Below, one piece after another: positions 1 through 8,091 of a DNA stretch of 64,000 nt. The stretch comes from Chelativorans xinjiangensis (GTDB lineage Bacteria > Pseudomonadota > Alphaproteobacteria > Rhizobiales > Rhizobiaceae). Location of the stretch: positions 21,820 through 85,819 of the forward strand of contig NZ_WQNH01000016.1 of the NCBI RefSeq assembly GCF_009812055.1, read 5' to 3'. The notes beneath the pieces are model-generated. The model worked only from the letters and a program-made list of their open reading frames with translations. It searched no databases and was not told the DNA's origin. Position numbers and translations under genes: made by a program. The stretch's first letter is position 1. Every line of letters begins with the position of its first letter.

Positions 1-274
1 CCGCCTCCTTGAGCTTGGCGACAGCGCTTTCGTAGCTCGGAAAACGGTCCGACTGGCGCACGACCAGATCCGGCTCGATGCCCAGCCAGCGCAGGTCCGT
101 CTCGATCTGGTCGGCAAATTCCCGCCGCGACCGGGCAGTGTCCGTGTCGTCGAAGCGCAGGATGAAACGCCCGCCCCTCTTCAGCGCGAACAGCCAGTTG
201 AACAGCGCCGGGCGTGCGTTGCCGATATGGATCTGCCCCGTCGGGGACGGCGCGAAGCGAACGGTGACACTCAT
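1..274 (-). CDS. gltX: Glutamate--tRNA ligase, N-terminal part (runs off the window)
   Basis: The visible 91 residues form the start of a class I aminoacyl-tRNA synthetase: RFAPSPTG near residue 6, the HIGH-type signature [12 protein letters not shown] near residue 16, then [13 protein letters not shown]. This pattern fits GltX, which charges tRNA(Glu) in the cytoplasm; glutamyl-Q synthetases have a different sequence at this point. The gene reads leftward, so the rest, including the KMSKS loop, lies outside the window. Its ATG overlaps the stop codon of the upstream MFS gene in an ATGA arrangement, which suggests translational coupling. Rhizobia often carry two gltX copies, and I cannot say which one this is. 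Confidence 0.9.
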   Translation of the reverse strand, partial: MSVTVRFAPSPTGQIHIGNARPALFNWLFALKRGGRFILRFDDTDTARSRREFADQIETDLRWLGIEPDLVVRQSDRFPSYESAVAKLKEA

Positions 275-1515
275 GGCGCGGAGGTAGCCGAGGCCTCGCC
301 GGTTTGCAAGGCACGAGCCGTCAGGCGCCGCGAGACGGCGAGCATGAGGAGCGCGGCGGCGAAGCAATAGAAGCCCATCGTCGCGACTTGCAGCGGATAG
401 GAAACACCCAGATCGATGAGAAAGCCCGTCAGCCCCGGCCCCACCGCCGTGGCGAAGACCATGATGGCGACGATGGAAGCCCGCACCGCGCCCAAATAGC
501 GTGTGCCGTAGATTTCCGGCCACAGCGCGCCGAAAAGTGTCGCCGAAAAGCCATAGGACACGCCGAGCAGCCCCATGAAGGCGAAAGCGGTCCACTGGGC
601 CTCGAAGGAAGCCAGCACCAGACAGGCGACCGCCAGCGGCAGCAGGAAGGTCGGCAGCAGAGACACGGCGGAGAAACGGTCGACCAACTGCCCCGCCACC
701 AATGCGCAGATGACGGTCATCGCCGCCATGAAGGTGAACGAAGAGGCAAAGACCTCGAGCGACCACCCACGCAGCTCGACCAGGTAGATCTGGTGGAAGG
801 CAATGGTCGTGCCGATGAATCCCGGAGCCATGACGCCGAGAAGCAGTGCGTAGAACAGCGGGTCGCGCATGACCTCGCCGCGCGTCCAGTCGCGCGCGGT
901 CGTGGCGCGCGGGGCGGGATCGCTGGAGCGCGGTGCCCGCTCGACCGCCATCAGCCCCGAAATCACGGGCAGCGCGACGACGACCAGGAAAGCGGCGGCG
1001 ATCAGCCAGCCGTTGCGCCAGCCGACAAGGCCGGCGACTGTGACGAAGACGATGGGAAGGACCGCCTCTCCCACGTTGTGTCCCAGAATGGTGATGGAGA
1101 CGGCACGGCCGCGCTGGGCGGCATACCATCGGCCCATGGCCGTCAGCGCGTTCTGCGTCATCATGCCCTGCCCGAACAGGCGCAGGAGATAGATCGTCAC
1201 GACCAGGACGAGGACGGAGGTGGACAGCGCCATGAGGACGCAGGCCATCGCCAGGATGGGCACGATGATGAGCGTGACCTTCCTCACCGTATAGCGGTCC
1301 ACGATCTGGCCGAAGCGCGGCATGGTGAGGGCGCTGGCAAGTGTTGCCAGCATATAGATCATTCCGAAGGCGCCGTGGGACAGAGCGTATTCCTGGCGAA
1401 TATTACCGGCCGACAGCGAGATGAAGAAGGTCTGTCCAAAAGACGAGAAGAAGGTGAGGAGGAACCCGCCGGTGAGCCAGCGCGCGTTCTCGCGGAGGAA
1501 AAGCAAAAAGGACAT
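271..1515 (-). CDS. MFS transporter (414 aa)
   Basis: A hydrophobic 414-residue protein with about twelve membrane segments and MFS-type loops: a GQIVDRY-like motif near residue 70 and a second QLVDRF loop in the C-terminal half. The organisation fits a 12-TM major facilitator of the inner membrane; the substrate cannot be read from sequence. I place the start at 1515 ([10 protein letters not shown]), preceded by an AGAG ribosome-binding site, because the longer open frame would run into the divergent ArsR gene. An alternative ATG lies at 1548. The gene overlaps gltX by 4 bp and is divergent from arsR, so the operator at 1688-1709 could in principle affect it too. Confidence 0.85.
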   Translation of the reverse strand: MSFLLFLRENARWLTGGFLLTFFSSFGQTFFISLSAGNIRQEYALSHGAFGMIYMLATLASALTMPRFGQIVDRYTVRKVTLIIVPILAMACVLMALSTSVLVLVVTIYLLRLFGQGMMTQNALTAMGRWYAAQRGRAVSITILGHNVGEAVLPIVFVTVAGLVGWRNGWLIAAAFLVVVALPVISGLMAVERAPRSSDPAPRATTARDWTRGEVMRDPLFYALLLGVMAPGFIGTTIAFHQIYLVELRGWSLEVFASSFTFMAAMTVICALVAGQLVDRFSAVSLLPTFLLPLAVACLVLASFEAQWTAFAFMGLLGVSYGFSATLFGALWPEIYGTRYLGAVRASIVAIMVFATAVGPGLTGFLIDLGVSYPLQVATMGFYCFAAALLMLAVSRRLTARALQTGEASATSAP

Positions 1516-1687
1516 CGGAATCTCTGCTGGGAGCGCGCAGCGCTTCATCCCGCTTCGCGCGTTGCCGGATTTGGCAGGAACGATCCCATCGTAGAAGCTT
1601 GCGTTCGCGTTGCAAGACGCGCGTGCCCCTGCCCCACCGGCTTTCGCTCGCTGGTGCAACGGAAGATGTCGGTACGGCCTTGCCTGA

Positions 1688-1709
1688 TAGATAAGTATCT
1701 GCTTATCTA
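1688..1709 (+). promoter_or_regulatory. ArsR-type operator, perfect inverted repeat
   Basis: TAGATAAG-6 nt-CTTATCTA is a perfect 8-bp inverted repeat ending 5 bp before the ArsR start codon. Size and placement are typical of an autoregulatory operator bound by an ArsR/SmtB dimer. Binding itself is inferred. Confidence 0.75.
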
Positions 1710-1714
1710 CAGCC

Positions 1715-2029
1715 ATGAACGAGACGGATATCTTTCGTGCCCTGGCCGATCCGAACCGGCGTGCCGTTCTGGAGCGCCTGTTGGACGGCGAGAAGAACGC
1801 GACCGAATTACGCGAGGGCTTGCGCATTTCGCAGCCGGCGGTCTCTCAGCATGTGGCGGTGCTGCGCGGCGCCGGGCTGATCGCGGAGAAGAAGGAGGGC
1901 CGCCACGTGCGCTACAGCCTGGCCCCGGAAGGGCTGGCGCCCGTGCTCGACTGGCTGACGCGCTACCGCGCCTTCTGGCCCGAACGGGTCGAGCGGCTGA
2001 AGGCGCTTTTGAAGGAGATGGACCAATGA
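1715..2029 (+). CDS. ArsR/SmtB-family winged-helix repressor
   Basis: A 104-residue protein consisting almost only of a winged helix: FRALADPNRRAVLERLLDG (residues 6-25), then the recognition helix in LRISQPAVSQHVAVLRGAGL, and a wing EKKEGRHVRYSL. No cysteine metal-binding motif is visible, so it belongs to the non-metal ArsR branch usually paired with SRPBCC proteins. It is followed by such a gene with a 4-bp ATGA overlap, and an inverted-repeat operator lies directly upstream. It most likely represses its own two-gene operon; the inducer is unknown. Confidence 0.9.
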   Translation: MNETDIFRALADPNRRAVLERLLDGEKNATELREGLRISQPAVSQHVAVLRGAGLIAEKKEGRHVRYSLAPEGLAPVLDWLTRYRAFWPERVERLKALLKEMDQ

Positions 2030-2409
2030 CGCCCACCGACGAGGTCGAGACGAGGCCGGACGAGATCCTCGTCGAATGCGAGATGGAGGCTTCGCCCCAA
2101 ACGCTCTGGCGCGCGCTGACGGAGGAGGAGCTTCTCGCCGATTGGCTCGGCGCCCGCCCGGCGGCGGAGGGCGAAGATGCCATGGAAGGGCCGCGTTACC
2201 GCATCGTCGAAGCCGAGCCCTACGACCGGCTCCGCTATGCCTGGCACGACCCCTCCTGCCCCGACGCGCCGCCCTTCGTCACGATCGAGCTTGAGCCGAT
2301 CGCGGGCGGGCGGACGCGGTTCCGCCTCACTCACGGGCAGGTGGCGGCGCGCGCGCCGGCCATCCGCGCGGCGAACTCAAACACTCCGCCGCTGGCGCTT
2401 GCCGCCTGA
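2026..2409 (+). CDS. SRPBCC / AHSA1-like protein
   Basis: A 127-residue protein of the START-like SRPBCC fold: an opening strand ILVECEMEASPQTLWRALTEEELLADWLG, a central YRIVEAEPYDRLRYAW, and a strand VTIELEPIAGGRTRFRLTH. These match the AHSA1/CalC-like family, cytoplasmic proteins with a hydrophobic ligand cavity. It overlaps the ArsR gene by 4 bp, a common ArsR-SRPBCC pairing in rhizobia. The C-terminus is short and Ala-rich compared with typical members (about 140-160 aa), so the last helix may be altered. Ligand unknown. Confidence 0.8.
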   Translation: MTPTDEVETRPDEILVECEMEASPQTLWRALTEEELLADWLGARPAAEGEDAMEGPRYRIVEAEPYDRLRYAWHDPSCPDAPPFVTIELEPIAGGRTRFRLTHGQVAARAPAIRAANSNTPPLALAA

Positions 2410-2448
2410 GCCGAACGCAATAGCTACTGAACAAGAGGAGGTTGCGCC

Positions 2449-3066
2449 ATGCGTGACATGATGAATCTCGTCCCCATGGTCGTTGAACAATCGGCGCGCG
2501 GCGAGCGCTCCTTCGACATCTTCTCGCGGCTCCTGCGCGAGCGCATCGTCTTCCTCAACGGCCAGGTGGACGACAATTCCGCGGCCTTGATCTGCGCCCA
2601 GATGCTGCATCTGGAGGCGGAGAACCCGAACAAGGAGATCTCCCTCTACATCAACTCGCCCGGCGGCGTGGTCTCCAGCGGCTTGGCCGTCTACGACACG
2701 ATGCAGTTCATCAAATGCCCGGTCGCCACCCTGTGCCTCGGCACGGCGGCCTCCATGGGCTCGTTCCTCCTGATGGCAGGCGCCAAAGGGCGCCGCATGG
2801 CGCTTCCCAACGCGCGGATCATCCTGCACCAGCCCTCGGGCGGCTTTCAGGGCCAAGCCTCCGATATCGAGCGCCACGCCAGGGACATCCTGAAATTGAA
2901 GCGGCACATGATCAAGCTTTACGCCGAGCACAGCGGGCGCACGAAGGAGGAGGTGGAGCGCACGCTCGACCGCGACTTCTTCATGACCGCCGAAGAGGCG
3001 CGGGAATGGGGACTGGTGGACCACGTCTACCACCGGCGCGAGGCGCTGGAGGCGATCGATCGGTAG
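2449..3066 (+). CDS. clpP: ATP-dependent Clp protease proteolytic subunit
   Basis: A 205-residue serine protease of the ClpP family. The catalytic triad is intact: Ser102 in GTAASMGSF, His127 in ILHQPSGG and Asp176 in LDRDFFM, spaced exactly as in E. coli ClpP (offset +5). ClpP forms a tetradecameric chamber that degrades proteins delivered by ClpX or ClpA. A strong AGGAGG ribosome-binding site precedes the start. No clpX lies beside it, and rhizobia carry several clpP copies, so this is probably a secondary paralogue. It lacks an obvious long propeptide. Confidence 0.95.
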   Translation: MRDMMNLVPMVVEQSARGERSFDIFSRLLRERIVFLNGQVDDNSAALICAQMLHLEAENPNKEISLYINSPGGVVSSGLAVYDTMQFIKCPVATLCLGTAASMGSFLLMAGAKGRRMALPNARIILHQPSGGFQGQASDIERHARDILKLKRHMIKLYAEHSGRTKEEVERTLDRDFFMTAEEAREWGLVDHVYHRREALEAIDR

Positions 3067-3098
3067 CCGCTACGTTTACAGTTATCGCCGCGCCCTGT

Positions 3099-3275
3099 CG
3101 CGCCCCCCTCTGTCCTGAGCTTGTCGAAGGGGCCGGACATCTCCCCCGCGAGGGGGGAGATCATCTCTCATTGATATTTCGCCTCTTCTGCGACGTTGGA
3201 GGATTGGCGAAAGCGACGATAACAGCCAATCTCCCCCGTGTGGGGGAGATGTCCGGCAGGACAGAGGGGGGCGCG
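3099..3275. repeat. MITE-like palindromic element, copy 1
   Basis: A 177-bp element bounded by perfect 19-bp inverted repeats (3099-3117 and 3257-3275), with inner CTCCCCC...GGGGGAG hairpins and a REP-type core CTGAGCTTGTCGAAGG at 3115-3130. A second copy with the same ends but a different centre lies at 28126-28306. It fills the gap between the convergent clpP and nadE genes. Confidence 0.8.
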
Positions 3276-3317
3276 AAAGGGCGCCGACCATCTCGATTCC
3301 CATTTACAGCCGTAACG

Positions 3318-4994
3318 CTACGTCCGATCCCTGAACCTGTTGGTGATCGGATAGCGCCGGTCGCGGCCAAAATTCTTCTTCGTGATCTTCACGCCCGGTG
3401 CCGCCTGCCGGCGCTTGTATTCGGCGATGTAGAGCAGGTGCTCGACGCGGTGGACGGTTTCGCGGCTGTGGCCGCGCGCGACGATGTCGTCGACGGCCAT
3501 GTCGTTTTCCACCAAGCATTCGAGGATGTCGTCGAGGACGGGATAGGGCGGCAGGGAATCCTGGTCCGTCTGGTTCTCGCGCAATTCCGCCGAGGGCGCC
3601 TTGTCGATGATCGACGCCGGGATCACTTCGCCGGAAGGGCCCAGCGCACCCGGCGGCACATGCCCGTTGCGCCAGCGGCAGAGCGCGTAGACCTGCAGCT
3701 TGTAGAGGTCCTTGATGGGATTGAAGCCGCCGTTCATGTCGCCGTAGAGCGTGGCGTAGCCGACGGACATTTCCGACTTGTTGCCGGTGGTGACCACCAT
3801 CGAGCCGAACTTGTTGGAAATCGCCATCAGGAGCGTTCCGCGGGCGCGGCTTTGCAGGTTCTCCTCCGTCACGCCCTCCTGCGTGCCCTCGAAGAGCTGG
3901 GTGAGCGCATGGTTGAAACCTTCGACGGGCTCGAAGATCGGCACGATGTCGTAGCGGCAGCCGAGTGCGCGGGCACAGTCCTCGGCGTCCTTCAGCGATT
4001 CTTTCGAGGTGTAGCGGTAGGGCATCATGACCGCCCTCACCCTCTCCTCGCCGAGCGCATCGACGGCAAGCGCCGCGCAAAGCGCTGAATCGACACCGCC
4101 GGAAAGGCCGAGGACGACGTTCTTGAAGCCGTTCTTGTTCACGTAGTCGCGCAGGCCCAGCATGCAGGCGCGATAGTCGGCCTCCTCCTTCTCGGGGATG
4201 AGGGACATGGGCCCTTCCGCGCAGACCCAACCGTCAGCCGTGCGCCGCCAGGTGGTGACGGCGACAGCCTCCTCGAACTGGCTCATCTGGAAAGCCAGCG
4301 ACTTGTCGGCCTGGATGGCGAAGGAGGCGCCGTCGAAGACGAGCTCGTCCTGGCCGCCCAGCATGTTGGCGTAAAGAAGCGGCAGGCCGCTGTCGATGAC
4401 CTGGACGATGGCCACCTGCTGACGCACCTCCACCTTGCCGCGATAATAGGGCGAGCCGTTGGGGACCAGCAGGATTTCGGCGCCCGATTCGGCCAGGCTC
4501 TCGCACACGTCGAGCTTGCCCCAGATGTCCTCGCAAATGGGGATACCGAGCCGCACGCCGCGGAAATTGACCGGGCCCGGCATGCTGGGGCCGGGTTGGA
4601 AGACGCGCTTTTCGTCGAACTCGCCATAGTTCGGCAGGTCGAGCTTGTGGCGTTCGGCGATGAGCGTGCCGCCGTCGAGCACCGTCACGGAATTGTGGAC
4701 GCCGCTTTCGCGGGAGAGCGGCGTGCCCATGATGACGCCGGGACCGCCGTCGGCCGTGTCTGCGGCAAGTTCGGCAACCGCCTTTTCGCAGGCCTCCACG
4801 AAGGCCGGTTTCATCACCAGGTCCTCCGGCGGATAGCCGGCGATGAAGAGCTCGGTGAAGAGCACGAGGTCGGCGCCATGGCGGGCGGCGTCGGCGCGCG
4901 CCTCGCGCGCCTTGGCAAGGTTGCCGGCAACATCGCCCACGGTGGGGTTGAGCTGGGCGACGGCAATGCGGAGGATGTCGGGAGCAGCGTTCAT
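3318..4994 (-). CDS. nadE: Glutamine-dependent NAD+ synthetase
   Basis: A 558-residue two-domain enzyme that makes NAD+ from nicotinate adenine dinucleotide. The N-terminal nitrilase-type glutaminase domain shows its three catalytic regions: Glu in LFTELFIAGYPPEDL, Lys in KLDLPNYGEFDEKR and Cys in GIPICEDIW. The C-terminal ATP-pyrophosphatase domain has the P-loop LSGGVDSALC near residue 295 and the terminal signature RRYPITNRFRD. I choose the ATG at 4994 because AGAGGA lies 7 nt upstream; a start at 5012 is also open. The gene converges with clpP across a MITE-like repeat and has a repeat cluster in its upstream region. Confidence 0.95.
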   Translation of the reverse strand: MNAAPDILRIAVAQLNPTVGDVAGNLAKAREARADAARHGADLVLFTELFIAGYPPEDLVMKPAFVEACEKAVAELAADTADGGPGVIMGTPLSRESGVHNSVTVLDGGTLIAERHKLDLPNYGEFDEKRVFQPGPSMPGPVNFRGVRLGIPICEDIWGKLDVCESLAESGAEILLVPNGSPYYRGKVEVRQQVAIVQVIDSGLPLLYANMLGGQDELVFDGASFAIQADKSLAFQMSQFEEAVAVTTWRRTADGWVCAEGPMSLIPEKEEADYRACMLGLRDYVNKNGFKNVVLGLSGGVDSALCAALAVDALGEERVRAVMMPYRYTSKESLKDAEDCARALGCRYDIVPIFEPVEGFNHALTQLFEGTQEGVTEENLQSRARGTLLMAISNKFGSMVVTTGNKSEMSVGYATLYGDMNGGFNPIKDLYKLQVYALCRWRNGHVPPGALGPSGEVIPASIIDKAPSAELRENQTDQDSLPPYPVLDDILECLVENDMAVDDIVARGHSRETVHRVEHLLYIAEYKRRQAAPGVKITKKNFGRDRRYPITNRFRDRT

Positions 4995-5008
4995 GGGCAG
5001 TCCTCTAA

Positions 5009-5213
5009 GCAATTCCGGAAAAGTGGAAACCGGTTCTCCGTCCGGAATTGCGACAAAACAAAGAGTTAGACCAGTTCATCGATTCCATGAAACGATGAAC
5101 TGGTCTAGCGCATCGGCCCGAAAACCGGAATCGATTTTCGGAAAGCACGATGCGTAGCTTTAATAACCTACAGCGTCCTTTTGTGCGTCCTAAAGGACGC
5201 ACGGCGCTGTAGC
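5009..5213. repeat. Compound palindromic repeat cluster (families A and D)
   Basis: Four adjacent hairpin modules. Family A is bounded by GCAATTCCGGA and TCCGGAATTGC (5009-5051). Next come perfect 14-bp arms at 5068-5081 and 5093-5106, then a CGCATCG...CGATGCG module with an inner CCGAAAA/TTTTCGG stem (5109-5154), and finally GCGTCC-TAAA-GGACGC inside a CTACAGCG/CGCTGTAG stem (5171-5213). Related copies occur at 13.4, 24.4, 25.5 and 36.0 kb. Confidence 0.8.
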
Positions 5214-5248
5214 CCGCGGCCCGACGGCTTGCAACAAGCGGTGGCGGG

Positions 5249-5836
5249 TCAGCCGATGAAGCCGCCCTCGCCGCGGTCCAGCATGAGCGGGATGATCAGA
5301 TCTTCCTCGTCGTGAAGGTGGCGGGCAAGCATGTCGATCAGGCGGGTATTCTCGTCGGCATAGGCATCGGCCGCGAAAAGCTGACGGTCGGCATTCTCCT
5401 TTAGGGCCCGGAGGAGTTCTCGCCCCTTCTCGCCATTGCGCTCCAGCGCATCGTGGATGACATGATGATCGCTGTCGAGGATGTCGAAGCCGCGCTGGAG
5501 CCGCCGCTCGGCCTTGGCGAAGGCGGGAAAATAATGCTGGTCCTCCACCTGATGGTGGCCGTGAAGCTGCTGCAGGAAGAAGCGCAGGCGCGGGGCGAAC
5601 CATTGGGCGAAGGCGGCCGGCGGCAGATGGCCTTCGCGATAGTCGGCGACACTTTTCTGCAGCATGCCGCCCAGTTCGCGGAACATATCGTGCCGCTGCA
5701 GCCAGAACTGCGCCATCTCGCCAAGATTGGCGTGGCCCTGCCACGTCTCACGCGGGTATTTTTCCACCAGGAACCGCAGGTCCTCGGGCAGTTCCTTGCG
5801 GTTCTCGATGCGAAGGCCGTTCGGCAGGTCGGTCAT
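5249..5836 (-). CDS. Hemerythrin HHE domain protein
   Basis: A 195-residue, largely helical cytoplasmic protein. Histidine/acidic pairs are spaced as in hemerythrin-like HHE proteins: a FLQQLHGHHQVEDQHYFPAF segment in the first half, a SDHHVIHDAL segment, and MLARHLHDEEDLIIPLML near the C-terminus. These would supply a di-iron site able to bind oxygen or nitric oxide; the actual ligand is not known. It lies 6 bp upstream of nothing else on its strand but directly follows the GFA gene (gap 6 bp), so the two are probably co-transcribed. Confidence 0.85.
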   Translation of the reverse strand: MTDLPNGLRIENRKELPEDLRFLVEKYPRETWQGHANLGEMAQFWLQRHDMFRELGGMLQKSVADYREGHLPPAAFAQWFAPRLRFFLQQLHGHHQVEDQHYFPAFAKAERRLQRGFDILDSDHHVIHDALERNGEKGRELLRALKENADRQLFAADAYADENTRLIDMLARHLHDEEDLIIPLMLDRGEGGFIG

Positions 5837-5842
5837 ATATGG

Positions 5843-6280
5843 CTACTTCTGCGGTTTTTGCGGTTCGTCGGCCACCAGGATCGAATCGCTCGAACGCGCG
5901 TATTGTGGCAGGCCGTCCGTTATCTCGTAGTAATCGCCCTTGTCGGCAACGAAAATATGCGCTTCCGCCTTCAGCCCGCTCGGCCGCTCGAAGCTGCCGG
6001 CCATGATCGACGTCACATCCGCCCCGTTGCGCTTCCAGAAGAGCACCGAGCCGCAGGTCTTGCAGAAGCCGCGCCTGGCGAAATCGGAGGCGGCGTACCA
6101 GGCGAGGTTGCCGGCGCCTGCTATCTCGAGGCGGGCATTGTCGACGTCGGTTGCGGCATAGATATGCCCGCTCTGCTTGCGGCACTGGGAGCAATGGCAA
6201 TAGACGACACAGCGCAGGCTGCCGTGCGTGCGAAAACGGACGGCACCGCACAAGCACCCGCCTTCTCTTAACCGTGACAT
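5843..6280 (-). CDS. GFA family (Mss4-like) zinc protein
   Basis: A 145-residue protein with the full zinc-ligand set of the GFA/CENP-V family: CLCGAVRF at residues 9-16, CHCSQCRK near residue 30 and FCKTCGS near residue 72. The family is named after a glutathione-dependent formaldehyde-activating enzyme, but most members have no proven reaction. Length is typical. It is first in a two-gene unit with the hemerythrin-like gene and has a short upstream region of about 110 bp before the DAHP synthase stop. Confidence 0.85.
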   Translation of the reverse strand: MSRLREGGCLCGAVRFRTHGSLRCVVYCHCSQCRKQSGHIYAATDVDNARLEIAGAGNLAWYAASDFARRGFCKTCGSVLFWKRNGADVTSIMAGSFERPSGLKAEAHIFVADKGDYYEITDGLPQYARSSDSILVADEPQKPQK

Positions 6281-6388
6281 GAACGTCCTCCAGCAAAAAC
6301 CCCCGCCACTATGCCATGGCGAGGGTGTCGGCTGTATCGCAAAGCGTTGAACGCTGCGGTCAACGGAAGCGCGCCACGACGCGCCTTT

Positions 6389-7777
6389 TCAGACTGCCGC
6401 AACCTTCTTCGCCGGGTGCGCGGCCGCGTCCTTCTTCAGGAGCTCGGCCACCAGGAAAGCAAGCTCCAGCGCCTGGTCGGCGTTGAGGCGCGGGTCGCAA
6501 TGGGTGTGGTAGCGGTCGGAAAGGTCGTCGGCCGAAATAGCGCGGGCACCGCCGGTGCACTCGGTGACGTTCTTGCCCGTCATCTCGATATGGATGCCGC
6601 CGGGATGCGTGCCTTCGGCACGATGCACCGCAAAGAATCTCTCGACCTCCTGCAAGATGCGATCGAAGGGCCGCGTCTTGTAGCCGTTGAGCGAGATCGT
6701 GTTGCCGTGCATGGGATCGCACGACCAGACCACCTTGCGGCCTTCCTTCTCCACAGTGCGGATCAGCTTCGGCAGGTGAGCCTCCACCTTGTCGGCGCCG
6801 AAACGGGCGATCAGCGTCAGCCGGCCGGCCTCGTTCTCGGGGTTGAGCGCGTCGATGAGGCGGATAAGGCCGTCGGGCTCCAGCGATGGCCCGCATTTCA
6901 GGCCCAGCGGGTTCTTCACGCCGCGGCAGTATTCCACATGCGCGTGGTCGGGCTGGCGCGTGCGGTCGCCGATCCAGATCATGTGCCCGGAGGTGGCATA
7001 CCACTCGCCGGAGGTGGAATCGACACGCGTCAACGCCTCCTCATAGCCCAGAAGCAGCGCCTCGTGGCTGGTGTAGAAGTCGGTCTCGCGGAGCGAGGGA
7101 TGGCTCTCGGCGTTGATGCCGATGGCGCGCATGAAATCCATCGTCTCGGAGATGCGGTCGGCCAATGCCCGATAGCGCTCGCCCTGCGGACTGTCGGCGA
7201 TGAAGCCCACCATCCACTTGTGCACATTCTCCAGGTTGGCGAAGCCGCCCTGGGCGAAGGCGCGCAGGAGGTTCAGCGTCGCCGCCGACTGGCGGTAGGC
7301 CATGTCCTGGCGCGCCGGGTCGGGCGTGCGCGAGCCTTCCGTGAAGTCGATGCCGTTGATGATGTCGCCGCGGTAGGAAGGCAGCGACACGTCGCCCTTC
7401 ACCTCGATGTCGGAGGAGCGCGGCTTGGCGAACTGGCCGGCGATGCGGCCGACCTTCACCACCGGCTGGGCGCCGCCGAAGGTCAGCACCACCGCCATCT
7501 GCAGGAAGACGCGGAAGAAGTCGCGGATATTGTCGGCGCCGTGCTCGGCGAAGCTTTCGGCGCAATCGCCGCCCTGGAGGAGAAAGCCTTCGCCGTTGGC
7601 GACGGTGGCGAGCTGCCTTTTCAGCTTGCGCGCCTCACCTGCAAAAACCAGCGGCGGATAGGTCGCAATCCGCGCCTCGACCTCGGCCAGCGCGGCCTGG
7701 TCCGGATAGGCCGGAACCTGCTCGATCGGCTTGCTTCTCCACGAATTCGGCGACCATTTCGTCATGTCAACACCCAT
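6389..7777 (-). CDS. Class II 3-deoxy-7-phosphoheptulonate synthase
   Basis: A 462-residue plant-type (class II) DAHP synthase, the first enzyme of the shikimate pathway: it condenses phosphoenolpyruvate and erythrose 4-phosphate. Diagnostic segments are WSPNSWR at the N-terminus, [11 protein letters not shown] near residue 70, [11 protein letters not shown], and [10 protein letters not shown] in the C-terminal half, which supplies metal-binding residues. Length is usual for the bacterial class II enzyme. The start at 7777 and the ATG at 7765 (MTKWSPNSW) are both possible. It lies on the same strand as gor, from which it is separated by a long inverted repeat. Confidence 0.93.
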   Translation of the reverse strand: MGVDMTKWSPNSWRSKPIEQVPAYPDQAALAEVEARIATYPPLVFAGEARKLKRQLATVANGEGFLLQGGDCAESFAEHGADNIRDFFRVFLQMAVVLTFGGAQPVVKVGRIAGQFAKPRSSDIEVKGDVSLPSYRGDIINGIDFTEGSRTPDPARQDMAYRQSAATLNLLRAFAQGGFANLENVHKWMVGFIADSPQGERYRALADRISETMDFMRAIGINAESHPSLRETDFYTSHEALLLGYEEALTRVDSTSGEWYATSGHMIWIGDRTRQPDHAHVEYCRGVKNPLGLKCGPSLEPDGLIRLIDALNPENEAGRLTLIARFGADKVEAHLPKLIRTVEKEGRKVVWSCDPMHGNTISLNGYKTRPFDRILQEVERFFAVHRAEGTHPGGIHIEMTGKNVTECTGGARAISADDLSDRYHTHCDPRLNADQALELAFLVAELLKKDAAAHPAKKVAAV

Positions 7778-7919
7778 AGGCTCTACCTTCCCGCCGGCGT
7801 CTGCCGGCCGGAAAGCGGCTATTTAGCGGAAGCTTTGCCCGGATACTACCCCGCATTTGGGCGCGAAGCGATGTAAAAGGCGGGATAGGGGCGACTTTCG
7901 CGCTGGGCAGATGGCAGCG

Positions 7920-8083
7920 CCAAGCGCCCTCGTGGTTCGACAAGCTCACCATGAGGGCTGCTGAGACGTCGCTGCCTGTGTTCAGGGCAGTATCCGTTGT
8001 CGCTATTCGGCTCTTCAACGTCGAAAAGGCGCAGCGCCCCAGTAGCCCTCATGGTGAGCTTGTCGAACCACGAGGGCGCTTGG
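7920..8083. repeat. Perfect 40-bp inverted repeat with REP core
   Basis: Two exact 40-bp arms (7920-7959 and 8044-8083) separated by 84 bp. Each contains the GCTTGTCGAAC-type REP core. The structure lies between the gor stop codon and the DAHP synthase start, so it would fold as a very stable hairpin in the gor transcript and could end or attenuate read-through. Confidence 0.85.
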
Positions 8084-8091
8084 CACCGTTT

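Noticed and set aside
304..2409. A 701-codon plus-strand open frame
   Set aside because: Most of it is the antisense shadow of the MFS gene, with Arg/His/Asp-rich composition; only the last 127 codons (2026-2409) are a real gene.
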